From Pseudoalteromonas sp. N1230-9 (GTDB lineage Bacteria; Pseudomonadota; Gammaproteobacteria; Enterobacterales; Alteromonadaceae), in assembly GCF_032716425.1 (NCBI RefSeq), contig NZ_CP090420.1, positions 558,001 through 622,000 on the forward strand: 64,000 nt of DNA, read 5' to 3'. A program made the translations under genes and the position numbers. Positions 8,937 to 17,522 of this stretch are shown here, one piece after another. The notes under the pieces are model-generated. The model did not search any database, was not told where the DNA came from, and saw only the letters and a program-made list of their open reading frames with translations. The first letter of the stretch is position 1, and the number at the start of each line of letters is the position of its first letter.

Positions 8937-9214
8937 TTAATATCGTAGCAAAAATTACCCCTAAAGCGGCTTTATTTGAAGACTGTAAAGGGCGTTTACA
9001 GGGCATATTAAACGCCACTCGTGCAGAGCATGGTTGTAATCGTTTTGAGCTGTTTGCGAGTAAAGAGCAGCGTTGTCTGTTTTTAGTTGAGCAGTTTGTA
9101 TCGCAAGCTGCACTTGATGCTCATTACGAGCAGCCATACACCAAAGCTGTGTTCGCTTTTTATGAAAATGCGCTGGCACAGCCTGTTGAAGTTTCAAAAG
9201 TAGAGGTGTATTAG
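8933..9214 (+). CDS. ABM-domain (YgiN-like) monooxygenase
   Basis: A 93-residue single-domain protein of the antibiotic biosynthesis monooxygenase superfamily. The pattern is a first strand (INIVAKITPKA), a helix ending in TRAEHGCNRFELF, and the typical FLVEQFVSQAALDAHYEQPY segment. These small dimeric ferredoxin-like proteins act cofactor-free on quinols or related aromatics, as in E. coli YgiN. It overlaps the DUF2798 gene by four bases and is divergent from a LysR regulator. The exact substrate is unknown. Confidence 0.88.
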   Translation: MINIVAKITPKAALFEDCKGRLQGILNATRAEHGCNRFELFASKEQRCLFLVEQFVSQAALDAHYEQPYTKAVFAFYENALAQPVEVSKVEVY

Positions 9215-9393
9215 TTAAAAGCCAAATATAAATATTCGGTTATTAAAGCGCCTCATTATAGCTCGTTTATCACTTATAAATTGGTTGTGGGGCGCTTTAC
9301 TGCATGGCTATATGGCATGGCGCGCGAAACAAGTTTCACGCCTACTCAATCGCACTTTTAGATCATCGATAGTTTTTTAGTTAGGCAAAGGAG

Positions 9394-9738
9394 CTAGCTT
9401 TTTTGGTAATAAGAAACGATACATAGGCAAATAATCGCCCCAAAGACCGAGATTAAGTGCGCAGCTCCTATAACTTTGTCGATAGGCCTTGCATATTTAG
9501 CTACAAAACGGCCATCAAATAATGGCGTTGGGATTCTTGAGCGCTCAAAAAACATAGCAAATATATAAAACGAAACGCTTGCGCCGATACCTTTATCCCA
9601 ACTAAGGGGAGAGACACCATCTTTCTCCATATGCTTATCTATATACTTCACTGACACTCGATAAAACAGCACGCCTGACGCAAAAGTAACCACTGTAAAT
9701 ATAATGAAGGAGTAGAAAATAAAGATTTTAAAATCCAT
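9394..9738 (-). CDS. Small two-helix membrane protein, array copy 1
   Basis: A 114-residue protein with a membrane helix at about residues 5-27 and another at about 92-110. Between them lies a conserved cytoplasmic or periplasmic segment: RVSVKYIDKHMEKDGVSPLS, then WDKGIGAS, a semi-hydrophobic FYIFAMFF, and LFDGRFVAKYARPIDKV. It is one of five tandem copies on the minus strand between 9394 and about 11360. I do not recognise the family. Copies 1, 2 and 4 are intact. The spacing of about 20 bases from copy 2 suggests a shared transcript. Confidence 0.75.
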   Translation of the reverse strand: MDFKIFIFYSFIIFTVVTFASGVLFYRVSVKYIDKHMEKDGVSPLSWDKGIGASVSFYIFAMFFERSRIPTPLFDGRFVAKYARPIDKVIGAAHLISVFGAIICLCIVSYYQKS

Positions 9739-9757
9739 TTTGTAAATTCTCTTTTGT

Positions 9758-10108
9758 TTAGAATCTATCTAAATACATGGCTGTAAATACACTGATTGTG
9801 AATCCTATCATTGTAAAAAGATGTAAGAATGCTAGTACTTTGTCTACTGACCTTGCATATTTTGCTATAAGACGGCCATCAAAAATAGGTGTGGGTAATC
9901 GCGAGCGTTTGAAAAATATTGCCATGGCATAAAAGGGGGCACTAGCGCCAATGCCTTTGTCCCAAAGCGGAGGAGTAACACTGTCGTTTAGCATTTGTTT
10001 ATTTATGTACTTGATAGAGATGCGTGTAAATAAAACTACAAAAAGAAATGCTAAAGCCATGAATACAAACATGTTCGCTAGAACTAATTTTTCCAATGAG
10101 ATCGTCAT
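9758..10108 (-). CDS. Small two-helix membrane protein, array copy 2
   Basis: A 116-residue paralogue with the same order: an N-terminal helix, RISIKYINKQM, SVTPPLWDKGIGASAPFY, IFDGRLIAKYARSVDKVLAF and a C-terminal helix. I start at 10108 because a perfect AGGAGG lies eight bases upstream; the longer frame to 10126 would start inside the region of that ribosome site. It lies 19 bases upstream of copy 1 on the same strand. Function unknown. Confidence 0.75.
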   Translation of the reverse strand: MTISLEKLVLANMFVFMALAFLFVVLFTRISIKYINKQMLNDSVTPPLWDKGIGASAPFYAMAIFFKRSRLPTPIFDGRLIAKYARSVDKVLAFLHLFTMIGFTISVFTAMYLDRF

Positions 10109-10149
10109 AATGGCGCCTCCTGTCATAGAGGTTAATGTTTAGCTTTCCT

Positions 10150-10503
10150 TCAGGTAAGGCTTTTAAATAAAGTAATAATGCAGAGGCAAATTATCATGCC
10201 TGCCACTGAAGTAAAATAAATTGCTGCAATTAACTTATCAATAGTCCGCGCATGTTTAGCGATAAAGCGGGCATCAAATAGTTTATTTTTAATTCTGTAC
10301 TTGTTAAAAAGTATTGCAAATACATAAAACGAATCGCTTGCTCCAATCCCTCGGTCTCAACTGGGTGGGTACACGTCATCTAGTTCCATTTTTTTATTTA
10401 TATGCTTAACCGACACTCTTGAAAGTAAAAGAGATGAAATAAAAAAGCTGAAAAGAAAAGTTAAAAATAAGGAAGTTAAAATAGGAGCTAGAGTAAGATC
10501 CAT
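10150..10503 (-). pseudogene. Array copy 3, interrupted by an in-frame TGA
   Basis: The frame can be followed for the full length: start ATG at 10503, N-terminal helix, RVSVKHINKKMELDDVYPPS, then a TGA (10359-10357) exactly where the paralogues have Trp in SWDKGIGAS or SWDRGIGAS. It then continues in the same frame with DRGIGASDSFYVFAI, FDARFIAKHARTIDK and a C-terminal helix to a stop at 10150. A single G-to-A change would explain the loss. The rest of the frame is preserved, so the lesion is recent, or the gene is read through. It has no selenocysteine context. A sequencing error is possible. Confidence 0.7.
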
Positions 10504-10618
10504 CTATAAAATACCCCCTATGAATAGTTTACGACCATAAATATTATCAATAACCTTTTTTTACGAAGCTATTAGTATTAATACACATATTTACTTTAGA
10601 AATAAGTAAAAAACTCAG

Positions 10619-10969
10619 CTACAACAAAAAGTACTCTAAAATTACCATAAGGAATACGCTAATTATAAAGCCAGATGTTGATACAAGATGCAAGAAAGCG
10701 AGAAACTTATCAATAGGCCTTGCGTGTTTGGCGACAAACCTGCCATCAAATAATGGCGTAGACTTACGAGCTCTTTTTACAAAGATAGCGAGTGCGTAAA
10801 AAGGAGCACTTGCTCCAATTCCTCTATCCCAACTCGGAGGTGAAACTCCATTTTCCTGCATTTTACTTTCGATATGTCGTATTGATATTCTGGGGAATAT
10901 CACAGTCATTATCATCATGAGAGCAAAGAAGAAAATTACACAATATAGGATAAAGTTAAGTACTGCCAT
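10619..10969 (-). CDS. Small two-helix membrane protein, array copy 4
   Basis: A 116-residue intact member of the array: helix at about residues 4-27, RISIRHIESKMQENGVSPPS, WDRGIGASAPFYALAIF, STPLFDGRFVAKHARPIDKF and a C-terminal helix (about 93-112). It resembles copy 2 most in the centre (GASAPFYA). Function unknown. Its upstream region to the decayed copy 5 is only about 70 bases. Confidence 0.75.
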   Translation of the reverse strand: MAVLNFILYCVIFFFALMMIMTVIFPRISIRHIESKMQENGVSPPSWDRGIGASAPFYALAIFVKRARKSTPLFDGRFVAKHARPIDKFLAFLHLVSTSGFIISVFLMVILEYFLL

Positions 10970-11038
10970 TGCAAAAAAATCTTGTGTTAAGGGTTATCTA
11001 TTATATAAAGTTTTAGCTGTTTTGTAGTGGCTACGTCA

Positions 11039-11360
11039 TCAGTTGCTTTGATAATATAAGGCAATACAAAGACTAACGGCCGTTCCTGTAACTGGGATGA
11101 AGTGGGCCGCTGTAATCGGCATCAAATAGTTTGTTTTTAATTCTGTACTTGTTAAAAAGTATTGCAAATACATAAAACGAAGCGCTTGCGCCGATACCTT
11201 TATCCCAACTAGGGGGAGATACACTATCTTTCTCCATATGCTTATCTATATACTTCACTGACACTCTTGAAAATAAAAGAGATGAAATAAAGCAAACACA
11301 TATGAATGTTATTAGTAAGTACCCTGATAAATAAGCTATAGAGATTAAAATATTTTCTCG
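11039..11360 (-). pseudogene. Array copy 5, no start codon and an internal deletion
   Basis: Homology begins with a hydrophobic segment near 11350 but no ATG, GTG or TTG precedes it after the upstream in-frame TAG. The frame then reads RVSVKYIDKHMEKDSVSPPS, WDKGIGASASFYVFAILF and KNKLFDA. After LFDA about 13 codons (the RFVAKYARPIDKV region) are missing with a shift of frame, and the C-terminus continues in another frame as ITAAHFIPVTGTAVSLCIAL to a stop at 11039. The central part matches copy 1 almost base for base, and the flanking parts match copy 3, so the copy is a mosaic. Confidence 0.7.
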
Positions 11361-11656
11361 AGTGTAGGTTTCCTATAGAGCATGCTTAGAAGCTTAACTT
11401 TATAACAGATAAAGAAACAGGTCTATTTCCACTCCTTACGCTCTATATAAAATTAAGTTTGCTCGTAATATTTAAGCTAAAAGTCAAATTCAAGAGGGGA
11501 AATATTAACGGGAGTTATTTAGTATATAAGCAGTTAAAATGTATTAACAAAAAAGCAGTTACTTATCATCTTTTTTAGTCATTTTAGCGCTGTTTTGTTG
11601 CAGTATTATATAAAAATGTTAGGCTGTACCTCTAACTTTTACAGTGACGTAAATTT

Positions 11657-12352
11657 ATGATCAAAAGGATTTTATTATCAGCTTTATTCATGGCTCCTTG
11701 TTTTGCATGGGGGCAGCAAGCTCTTAGTGTTGAGCAATGCGAAAGTATGCAAGCAGAGCGAGCTGAGCTGCAATCAGCCATTCGAAAAACCCACCTACTC
11801 GATAAAATTGATTCGTACAAACAACGCTTACATAATCTTTCATCGCGCATTTCAGATAATTGCTTAACCGACGAACAAATATTAAAGCGAACTCATTCGT
11901 TTTATAACCAAGATATTGCTTATCTTGAAAACCCATTAGCTAAACCCTTATCTGAGCAAGGTTATATTAGTAAACAAGCAGCGTGGGAGCGTTATTATGT
12001 TATTCCTTCTCGTTGTTTACACAGGCCTTTAAATATTCAATATTTAGATTGGTGTATCGAGAATAAACAGGTTCAGTTTCAGCAGTTTGATATGTTGTGG
12101 CAGCAAAAAAGTGCGCAGTATGAAAGAGCTGAAGCTAAATCGACAGATTCCTTTCACGAGTTTGTATTACCGAGTAAATCTGAACGAGCTAGAATAATGG
12201 CTGAACGGGAGTTAAAGCGTTATAGCTACACTAACGATACAATTCTACCAACAAATATTATTGTGTTATGTGCGTTGGCCGTAACGGTGTTCTTTTCGCT
12301 TATCTTTATTTTTCACTTTTTAATGCGCCCACGTCCTGTTATTAAAGACTAA
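11657..12352 (+). CDS. Secreted/membrane protein with two-cysteine module
   Basis: A 231-residue protein with a signal peptide (MIKRILLSALFMAPCFAWG) and a C-terminal membrane helix (about residues 200-221, IIVLCALAVTVFFSLIFIFH) ending in a short basic tail. The periplasmic part carries the same modules as 7186-7659. The first is the two-cysteine helical module (EQCESMQAERAELQSAIRKT to DNC). The second is the motif with YVIPSRCLHRPLN, then LDWCIENKQVQFQQFD. It is thus a membrane-tethered paralogue. Function unknown. It converges on the acidic protein gene with a 20-bp perfect hairpin between them. The 296 bases upstream hold no other gene I can support. Confidence 0.72.
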   Translation: MIKRILLSALFMAPCFAWGQQALSVEQCESMQAERAELQSAIRKTHLLDKIDSYKQRLHNLSSRISDNCLTDEQILKRTHSFYNQDIAYLENPLAKPLSEQGYISKQAAWERYYVIPSRCLHRPLNIQYLDWCIENKQVQFQQFDMLWQQKSAQYERAEAKSTDSFHEFVLPSKSERARIMAERELKRYSYTNDTILPTNIIVLCALAVTVFFSLIFIFHFLMRPRPVIKD

Positions 12353-12395
12353 GTTAGAGTGCAATAAACTATAAGTAGTTTATTGCACTCTAACT
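12352..12395. terminator. 20-bp perfect hairpin between convergent genes
   Basis: AGTTAGAGTGCAATAAACTA at 12352-12371 is followed by TAAG and by its exact reverse complement at 12376-12395. The left arm touches the stop codon of the upstream gene, and the right arm ends ten bases before the stop of the convergent gene. It probably terminates both transcripts although no long T-run follows; its length could also give an RNase III substrate. Confidence 0.6.
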
Positions 12396-12405
12396 AATAT
12401 CAACG

Positions 12406-14496
12406 CTAATCATCTGTTTTGAGTTGTTTTGCTCTGTTTTCTGCGTCAATAAGCGCTTGTGATTTAGGCTGTTTTTCTTTACTTTCAATCTGCGGCTTTT
12501 CGGTTGAGTTGGGATCCCACGTAGGGTCTAGAGACAAGTTAGCAAAAGGGTTTGTTGAGCTCGTTTCTTTTGTTTGTTCATCACTGATCCCTTGAGGCAT
12601 GTCACTCTCATCTAAAGATAGTGTATCGTCATCATTATCTGGCAGGTTCGTGTCAGTCATAATGGGTGCCGTCTTTGGCGCATCAGCAAGCTCAGTTGTA
12701 TTTTGTTGCAGCTCCTGTTCAAGTGTTTGCAGGGCTTTTGCTAAGTCATCATCGCTTATGTCATCGTCAGTAAGCGTAATTGTTGCAGGTTCGGCTAAGT
12801 GTTCAGGCTCATCTATTGCGCCTGTAAAAGACAGATCGTCATCTACTAAAGATGACAAATCGTACTCAGGTACGTCATCTTTTAGAGGTTGGTCATCGCT
12901 TTTATATTCATCAAACCCAAAAGAGCTGCGTGTACTGGTAAACTCTGGTTCATCATCGAGCTCTGATTTAATGTCATTGTCTAACTCATCACTGCCTAAC
13001 TCATTATTACCTAGCTGATCACCTAATTCGTTATTATTTGACTCGTCGTATGTTGGCGCCGTTTCTGCTGGCTCTGAGGTGTTGTACTCATCAAACCCAA
13101 AAGAGCTGCGTGTACTGGTTAGTTCAGGCTCATCATCGAGCTCTGGCTTAATGTTGCTGTCTAACTCATTATTACCTAACTCATCACCTAACTCGGTATT
13201 ATCTACCTCGTCGCTAATCGGCGCCGTTTCTGCGGGTTCTGAGGTGTTGTACTCATCAAACCCAAAAGAGCTACGTGTATTGGTAAACTTGGGTTCATCA
13301 TTGAGCTCTGATTTAATGTCATTGTCTAACTCATCACTGCCTAACTCGGTATTATCTGACTCGTCGTATCTCGGCGTTGTTTCTGCTGGTTCTGCGGTGT
13401 TGTACTCGTCAAATCCAAATGAGCTGCGTGTGCTCTCAAATTCATCACTTTGAATAGATTCATCATTCTGTGTTTCTTCGTGGCTAATTTCAAGCTCGTT
13501 GAATTCATGCGCATGTGCAAAGTCAGTTGTTTGCTCTTCGGTGCTGGTGAAGGCGCTTTGTTCGTCGTGTTCAGCATTTAAGCGTGCAAGTTCAGACCAT
13601 TCTTCATCATCGGACGTTGTCGTTTTCGTGTTAAATGTGTCATTAAATGCTCTCTCAAACTCATCTTCGTAGTGTGGTTGTGATTCTGCTGAGCTTGTTT
13701 CATGTTCATCTAATGCTTGTTGCGCTTTTATTTTGGCACTTGCAGCTTGAGCTTGAAGCAAGGTGTTTTCAAGTTCAGCATTTGAGTCAGACTGTTTACT
13801 CTTACGAAGGCGCAAAATAAATAGGCCGCCAACTAAAAGCACTAATAACACAAGCAGGCTTGGCATCAATAATGAGTTTGATGAGCTTGGTTCTGGTGTT
13901 TGTACTACAACCGGAGCCGGTTTTTTAGCAGGCTCTATAGCTTGATTTGCGTCGTTTTTAATTGCAGCAGGATCTTGTGGCTCTGCTGGTTCTGTGTTTG
14001 TAATTGGTGCCGCCTCAGTCACTGGCTCTGTTGCTGGTGGCAGTTTAGGCATTGACTGGCTATCGTTATCTTGTTGAACCGGCTCACTGTTATTAAGCTC
14101 AGAACTGAGTGAAGAGTCAATTAATTCTGGCTCTGCAGGTTGCTGTGTTTGTTGTATTGGCTCTAGAGGCGCTTGTTGAACAGGTGCTTGAGCAGGAACA
14201 TCTTCAGCAGCACCTTTAATCGCACCTGAGTGCTCTGTTATGCTTGTTTTAGGTGGTGTCGGTGTTGCTTCTGAAGTGAGCTTTTGTAGCGCGGCGGTAT
14301 TATTAACTGGGGTCGGGTTTTTACAGTTTTTTTCAAAATTTCTGGCTGCTGAGCGATAGTTTCGGTTGCTGGTATTATCGCGGTATTCATGCATTTGTTG
14401 TTTTAACAAAATACACATTGCTTCGTTGTACTGGGCACTACTGGTAAAGCTAAGACCAGTAAATAACAAAAAAAGGGTCGTTTTTATAATTGACAT
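12406..14496 (-). CDS. Large acidic single-pass membrane protein with tandem repeats
   Basis: A 696-residue protein with an N-terminal signal (MSIIKTTLFLLFTGLSFTSS). A two-cysteine module follows (MCILLKQQMHEY to NCKNP) like that of the small proteins at 7186 and 11657, then a Pro/Glu/Gln-rich linker. One membrane helix lies at about residues 209-228 (LLMPSLLVLLVLLVGGLFIL) with RLRKSK after it, and the remaining 450 residues are strongly acidic and probably cytoplasmic. The acidic part has four repeats containing TRSSFGFDEY. The layout (periplasmic domain, single helix, acidic tail) recalls FimV-type polar scaffolds, but I see no LysM or TPR motif, so I do not name it. Confidence 0.8.
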   Translation of the reverse strand: MSIIKTTLFLLFTGLSFTSSAQYNEAMCILLKQQMHEYRDNTSNRNYRSAARNFEKNCKNPTPVNNTAALQKLTSEATPTPPKTSITEHSGAIKGAAEDVPAQAPVQQAPLEPIQQTQQPAEPELIDSSLSSELNNSEPVQQDNDSQSMPKLPPATEPVTEAAPITNTEPAEPQDPAAIKNDANQAIEPAKKPAPVVVQTPEPSSSNSLLMPSLLVLLVLLVGGLFILRLRKSKQSDSNAELENTLLQAQAASAKIKAQQALDEHETSSAESQPHYEDEFERAFNDTFNTKTTTSDDEEWSELARLNAEHDEQSAFTSTEEQTTDFAHAHEFNELEISHEETQNDESIQSDEFESTRSSFGFDEYNTAEPAETTPRYDESDNTELGSDELDNDIKSELNDEPKFTNTRSSFGFDEYNTSEPAETAPISDEVDNTELGDELGNNELDSNIKPELDDEPELTSTRSSFGFDEYNTSEPAETAPTYDESNNNELGDQLGNNELGSDELDNDIKSELDDEPEFTSTRSSFGFDEYKSDDQPLKDDVPEYDLSSLVDDDLSFTGAIDEPEHLAEPATITLTDDDISDDDLAKALQTLEQELQQNTTELADAPKTAPIMTDTNLPDNDDDTLSLDESDMPQGISDEQTKETSSTNPFANLSLDPTWDPNSTEKPQIESKEKQPKSQALIDAENRAKQLKTDD
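12905..13430 (-). repeat. Four in-frame tandem repeats (51-60 codons)
   Basis: The sequence TACTCATCAAACCCAAAAGA or a close variant recurs at 12905, 13085, 13250 and 13403, spaced 180, 165 and 153 bases, all multiples of three. Each unit encodes a TRSSFGFDEY core followed by Glu/Asp/Asn-rich filler with ELGDELGNNEL-type sub-repeats. Spacer lengths differ by whole codons, as expected from slippage under selection for frame. Confidence 0.85.
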
Positions 14497-14591
14497 AGAT
14501 TCCTGACCAGTGAGGTTTAGCTGGTGACTATATATTGAATTATTTTAAGCTCAGTCGACTAATTTATCCACATTTGGTTAACAAATTAGGT

Positions 14592-16049
14592 TTATTCGAG
14601 AACCATTAAAGCGCGATATTCATCGTAAGCAAATTGGTCAGTCATACCGCTGATATAATCTTGAACCAAGCGACAACGATAATAAAACTCATAAGCTGCG
14701 TAGTGACCAGGCTCAGCTTTAAGCGCATCTATGGCTTTTTGGTAGCTGTTTAAGTGCTTGTTAGAAAGTTTTTTAACAAGTCTACTTTCAATAAGTAAGT
14801 TGTTATCGCCTTTTAATGCTCGCTTAAAGCTATCGTGATCAAGTGCTAGCAAAGGTTTATAGCAATCAAGTAAGCCGCTAATGATACGGTAACCTTGGAG
14901 TTCAAGTCGTTCAACTTCTTTGTGGCAGAATACGTGGTTAAGCGCGACCTGTTTCAGCGTTTTTGTGACTGCATGTAAGTGGCTGCGATCCTCAAGCAGT
15001 GCCTGATTAAAATCACCATGGTAAATAGCTTCAATATTTTTGATAAAGCGCTCAGCTGCATAATTTACTAAAGGATGTAGTAAGGTTACTCGCAGGTAAA
15101 TAAAGAATTCGCTGTTAAAGTTATATGGCTGCTCAGCGGCTTTACTTAATGCATAATCAATTGCTTTTTCTGCAAAGTCACCGTGTTTTGTATTGTCTAA
15201 TGTCAGATTTGTGAGTGTTTTGGTATATTGTTCTTTTAGCTTTTCACAAAGTATATCGACACTTATGATGCCTTTTTCTACCGCATCTTCTATGTCGGCA
15301 AGGCAGTACGAAATATCGTCAGCAGCTTCCATTATATAACTTGCAGGGTGTCGGCAATATAGCTCTATTTCAAGCTCTGTTCGTAATGCGTCTATGAAGG
15401 TTTTTTCGCTAAAGTAGTACCCGACTTTTTTCATCAAATAATCTTTGTTAGTCGGACTATCTTTTTTAGACATACTGGCAGGGCGGGTGTATTTTAAAAT
15501 ACCAGCGGTTTGGCTGTAGGTTAAATTTAGTGACAATAAAGAGTGAACTATACGAATACCTTGTGCATTACCTTCAAAGCTTTTTATATCTTGCGCAAGG
15601 TGTTTAAAAATAACACTTATGCCAACTTCTTTACATGGCTCAGGAACAAGTTCATCTAAATGCTTAGCAAACCACTGATTAATAGCAGCCTCACCAAAGT
15701 GACCAAAAGGTGGGTTGCCTATATCGTGCATTAAGCAGGCCATTTCTATAAGGCTTTCTAAAGGCCTTTCTAGCCCTTTAAGGCCATACTCTTTTTGCTG
15801 AGCATCGCTTAATTTATTAAAAATCGTTTGTACTATAAAGCGCCCAACTTGCTGTACTTCGAGCGAGTGAGTTAAACGCGAGCGCACAGCTGCATTACGC
15901 TCAAGCGGAAACACTTGAGTTTTTTGCTGTAAACGGCGAATGGCCGCGCTATTAATAATGCGACCACGGTCGCTTTCAAGCGCTGTATGTAAATTATTGG
16001 TAGAGCGCATTTCACGAGCGGGTGTTATTTTTTTTCGAAAATCGATCAT
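14592..16049 (-). CDS. dgt: Deoxyguanosinetriphosphate triphosphohydrolase
   Basis: A 485-residue HD-domain protein of the dGTPase family, which hydrolyses dGTP to deoxyguanosine and triphosphate in the cytoplasm. The N-terminus SDRGRIINSAAIRRLQQKTQ is typical. Metal-binding residues are visible as RLTHSLEV (H61) and LMHDIGNPPFGHFGE (H108, D109), with a later EAADDISY providing the last Asp. The length is near that of E. coli Dgt (505). I start at MIDFRKK because TAGGAATAG precedes it; the frame extends five codons further. It is transcribed alone; the 249-base upstream region shows no other gene. Confidence 0.93.
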   Translation of the reverse strand: MIDFRKKITPAREMRSTNNLHTALESDRGRIINSAAIRRLQQKTQVFPLERNAAVRSRLTHSLEVQQVGRFIVQTIFNKLSDAQQKEYGLKGLERPLESLIEMACLMHDIGNPPFGHFGEAAINQWFAKHLDELVPEPCKEVGISVIFKHLAQDIKSFEGNAQGIRIVHSLLSLNLTYSQTAGILKYTRPASMSKKDSPTNKDYLMKKVGYYFSEKTFIDALRTELEIELYCRHPASYIMEAADDISYCLADIEDAVEKGIISVDILCEKLKEQYTKTLTNLTLDNTKHGDFAEKAIDYALSKAAEQPYNFNSEFFIYLRVTLLHPLVNYAAERFIKNIEAIYHGDFNQALLEDRSHLHAVTKTLKQVALNHVFCHKEVERLELQGYRIISGLLDCYKPLLALDHDSFKRALKGDNNLLIESRLVKKLSNKHLNSYQKAIDALKAEPGHYAAYEFYYRCRLVQDYISGMTDQFAYDEYRALMVLE

Positions 16050-16313
16050 TTCTATTCCTACCAAGTCAATTACAGTCGTGGTAATTACTTCTAGTGATTT
16101 TAAAGATTAAATTTAATCTAACAGCTTGTATCATAAATTAAAATATTAGTTTTAAGTTATAATTTTAGTTTGCGTACTTTGCTCAAACTACTTGCTATTA
16201 AATGATTGTACTTAGTTACGCTAAAAAGTCGCTGTAGCTATGATCACAAAATTTTAAAGTGAGTTAGATACACTAACTTAATGACTTAAAAAATTAACTT
16301 ACAAGGATTCTTA

Positions 16314-17504
16314 ATGCGTATTTGGCCTTTTATTTTTTTCGCTTTACTGGCATCCAGTGCAGTGGTTAAAGCTGCTGAAGAACAGAGTGTTGTACTTATT
16401 TCGATTGACGGATTCCGTTGGGATTATATTGAAAAGCATGATGCTAAAAATCTAAAAATAATCAGTGAACAGGGCGTACGAGCCACCAGAATGCGCCCTG
16501 TGTATCCGACGAAAACCTTTCCTAATCACTTGTCTATCATTACTGGTTTATTGCCAGTCAACCACGGCATTGTTGATAACCGTTTTTGTGATACTGAGCG
16601 TAATGAGTGCTACAAAATGGGTAAGGGTAAAGATGACAGTACCTGGCTAAATGGTATTCCGCTTTGGAATCTTGCACAAATGCAGGGCCTAAAAGCTGCC
16701 ACCTATTTTTGGCCAGAGTCTGATGCGCGCTTTAATGGCATGCTGCCTGATTATTTTTATCATTATTCCAAACACAGTGATTACCAAAAGCGTGTTGATC
16801 AAATTATTCAGTGGTTAAGCTTGCCAAAAGCGCAGCGCCCACGTTTGGTGGTGAGCTATTTTTCGTTGGTGGATAGCATGGGGCATGAGTATGGCCCAGA
16901 TGCACAACAGACATACGATGCGGTTCAACAGCTAGATAATTTAATGGCAAACTTGCACACCCGTTTAAAAGTGCTTGATGAAAATATTAACTTAGTGATT
17001 GTGTCTGATCACGGTATGGCGTCTGTTGATCCAAGCCTGAGCATCAAAATAGATAGTCTGCCAAAAGACGACAATTTTATGGTGCAAAACACCGGCCCTC
17101 GCGTTTTGTACTATGCAAAACCAAATAGCAAAGCAGACATCAAGGGTTTTAGTAAAAAGCTTACTAAAGCAGCAGATGGCCGTTTTATCGTTTTAACTGA
17201 CCAACAAAAGCGCGATTATCATTACGATAAAGGCCCTCGGGTTGGTGATATTGTTTTACAAACCACAGCACCGCGAGTATTTACCGATAGCAAAATGGCT
17301 TCTTATTTAGGTACGCATGGCTATGCATACACAGATGATATGGCCGCGACGTTTATTGCCACAGGCCCTGCATTTAAACGACATGTACAGCTAGATGAAG
17401 TGAATAACTTAGATGTGTATCCGCTTATTGCGAAACTATTAGGACTGAACATTTTAAGCCCAATCGACAGTGATGGTGAAACTTTGTGGCCAGCCATTAA
17501 ATAA
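16314..17504 (+). CDS. Secreted ENPP-like nucleotide pyrophosphatase/phosphodiesterase
   Basis: A 396-residue alkaline-phosphatase-superfamily enzyme with a signal peptide (cleavage probably after AVVKA, residue 20). Metal and catalytic residues match the ENPP family: D32 in SIDGFRWDYI, nucleophile T68 in YPTKTFPNH, D187 and H191 in VDSMGHEYG, D232-H233 in SDHGMASVD, and a final His in GTHGYA. The enzyme should cleave phosphodiester or pyrophosphate bonds of nucleotides in the periplasm and probably serves phosphate or nucleoside scavenging. AAGGAT precedes the start. It converges on a small secreted protein of unknown role 18 bases away. Confidence 0.92.
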   Translation: MRIWPFIFFALLASSAVVKAAEEQSVVLISIDGFRWDYIEKHDAKNLKIISEQGVRATRMRPVYPTKTFPNHLSIITGLLPVNHGIVDNRFCDTERNECYKMGKGKDDSTWLNGIPLWNLAQMQGLKAATYFWPESDARFNGMLPDYFYHYSKHSDYQKRVDQIIQWLSLPKAQRPRLVVSYFSLVDSMGHEYGPDAQQTYDAVQQLDNLMANLHTRLKVLDENINLVIVSDHGMASVDPSLSIKIDSLPKDDNFMVQNTGPRVLYYAKPNSKADIKGFSKKLTKAADGRFIVLTDQQKRDYHYDKGPRVGDIVLQTTAPRVFTDSKMASYLGTHGYAYTDDMAATFIATGPAFKRHVQLDEVNNLDVYPLIAKLLGLNILSPIDSDGETLWPAIK

Positions 17505-17522
17505 AAAGTGTAAATGGCTAGG

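Noticed and set aside
10357..10359. TGA as selenocysteine codon in copy 3
   Set aside because: Paralogues have Trp, not Cys, at the position and no SECIS-like hairpin was seen after it; a nonsense change is simpler.
12905..13430. CRISPR-like repeats
   Set aside because: The spacing is a multiple of three, the units are coding and the spacers are related; these are protein repeats.
12599..13453. Two plus-strand frames rich in Ser (SSSSDLMSLSNSS)
   Set aside because: They are antisense shadows of the acidic Glu/Asp repeats of the gene at 12406-14496.
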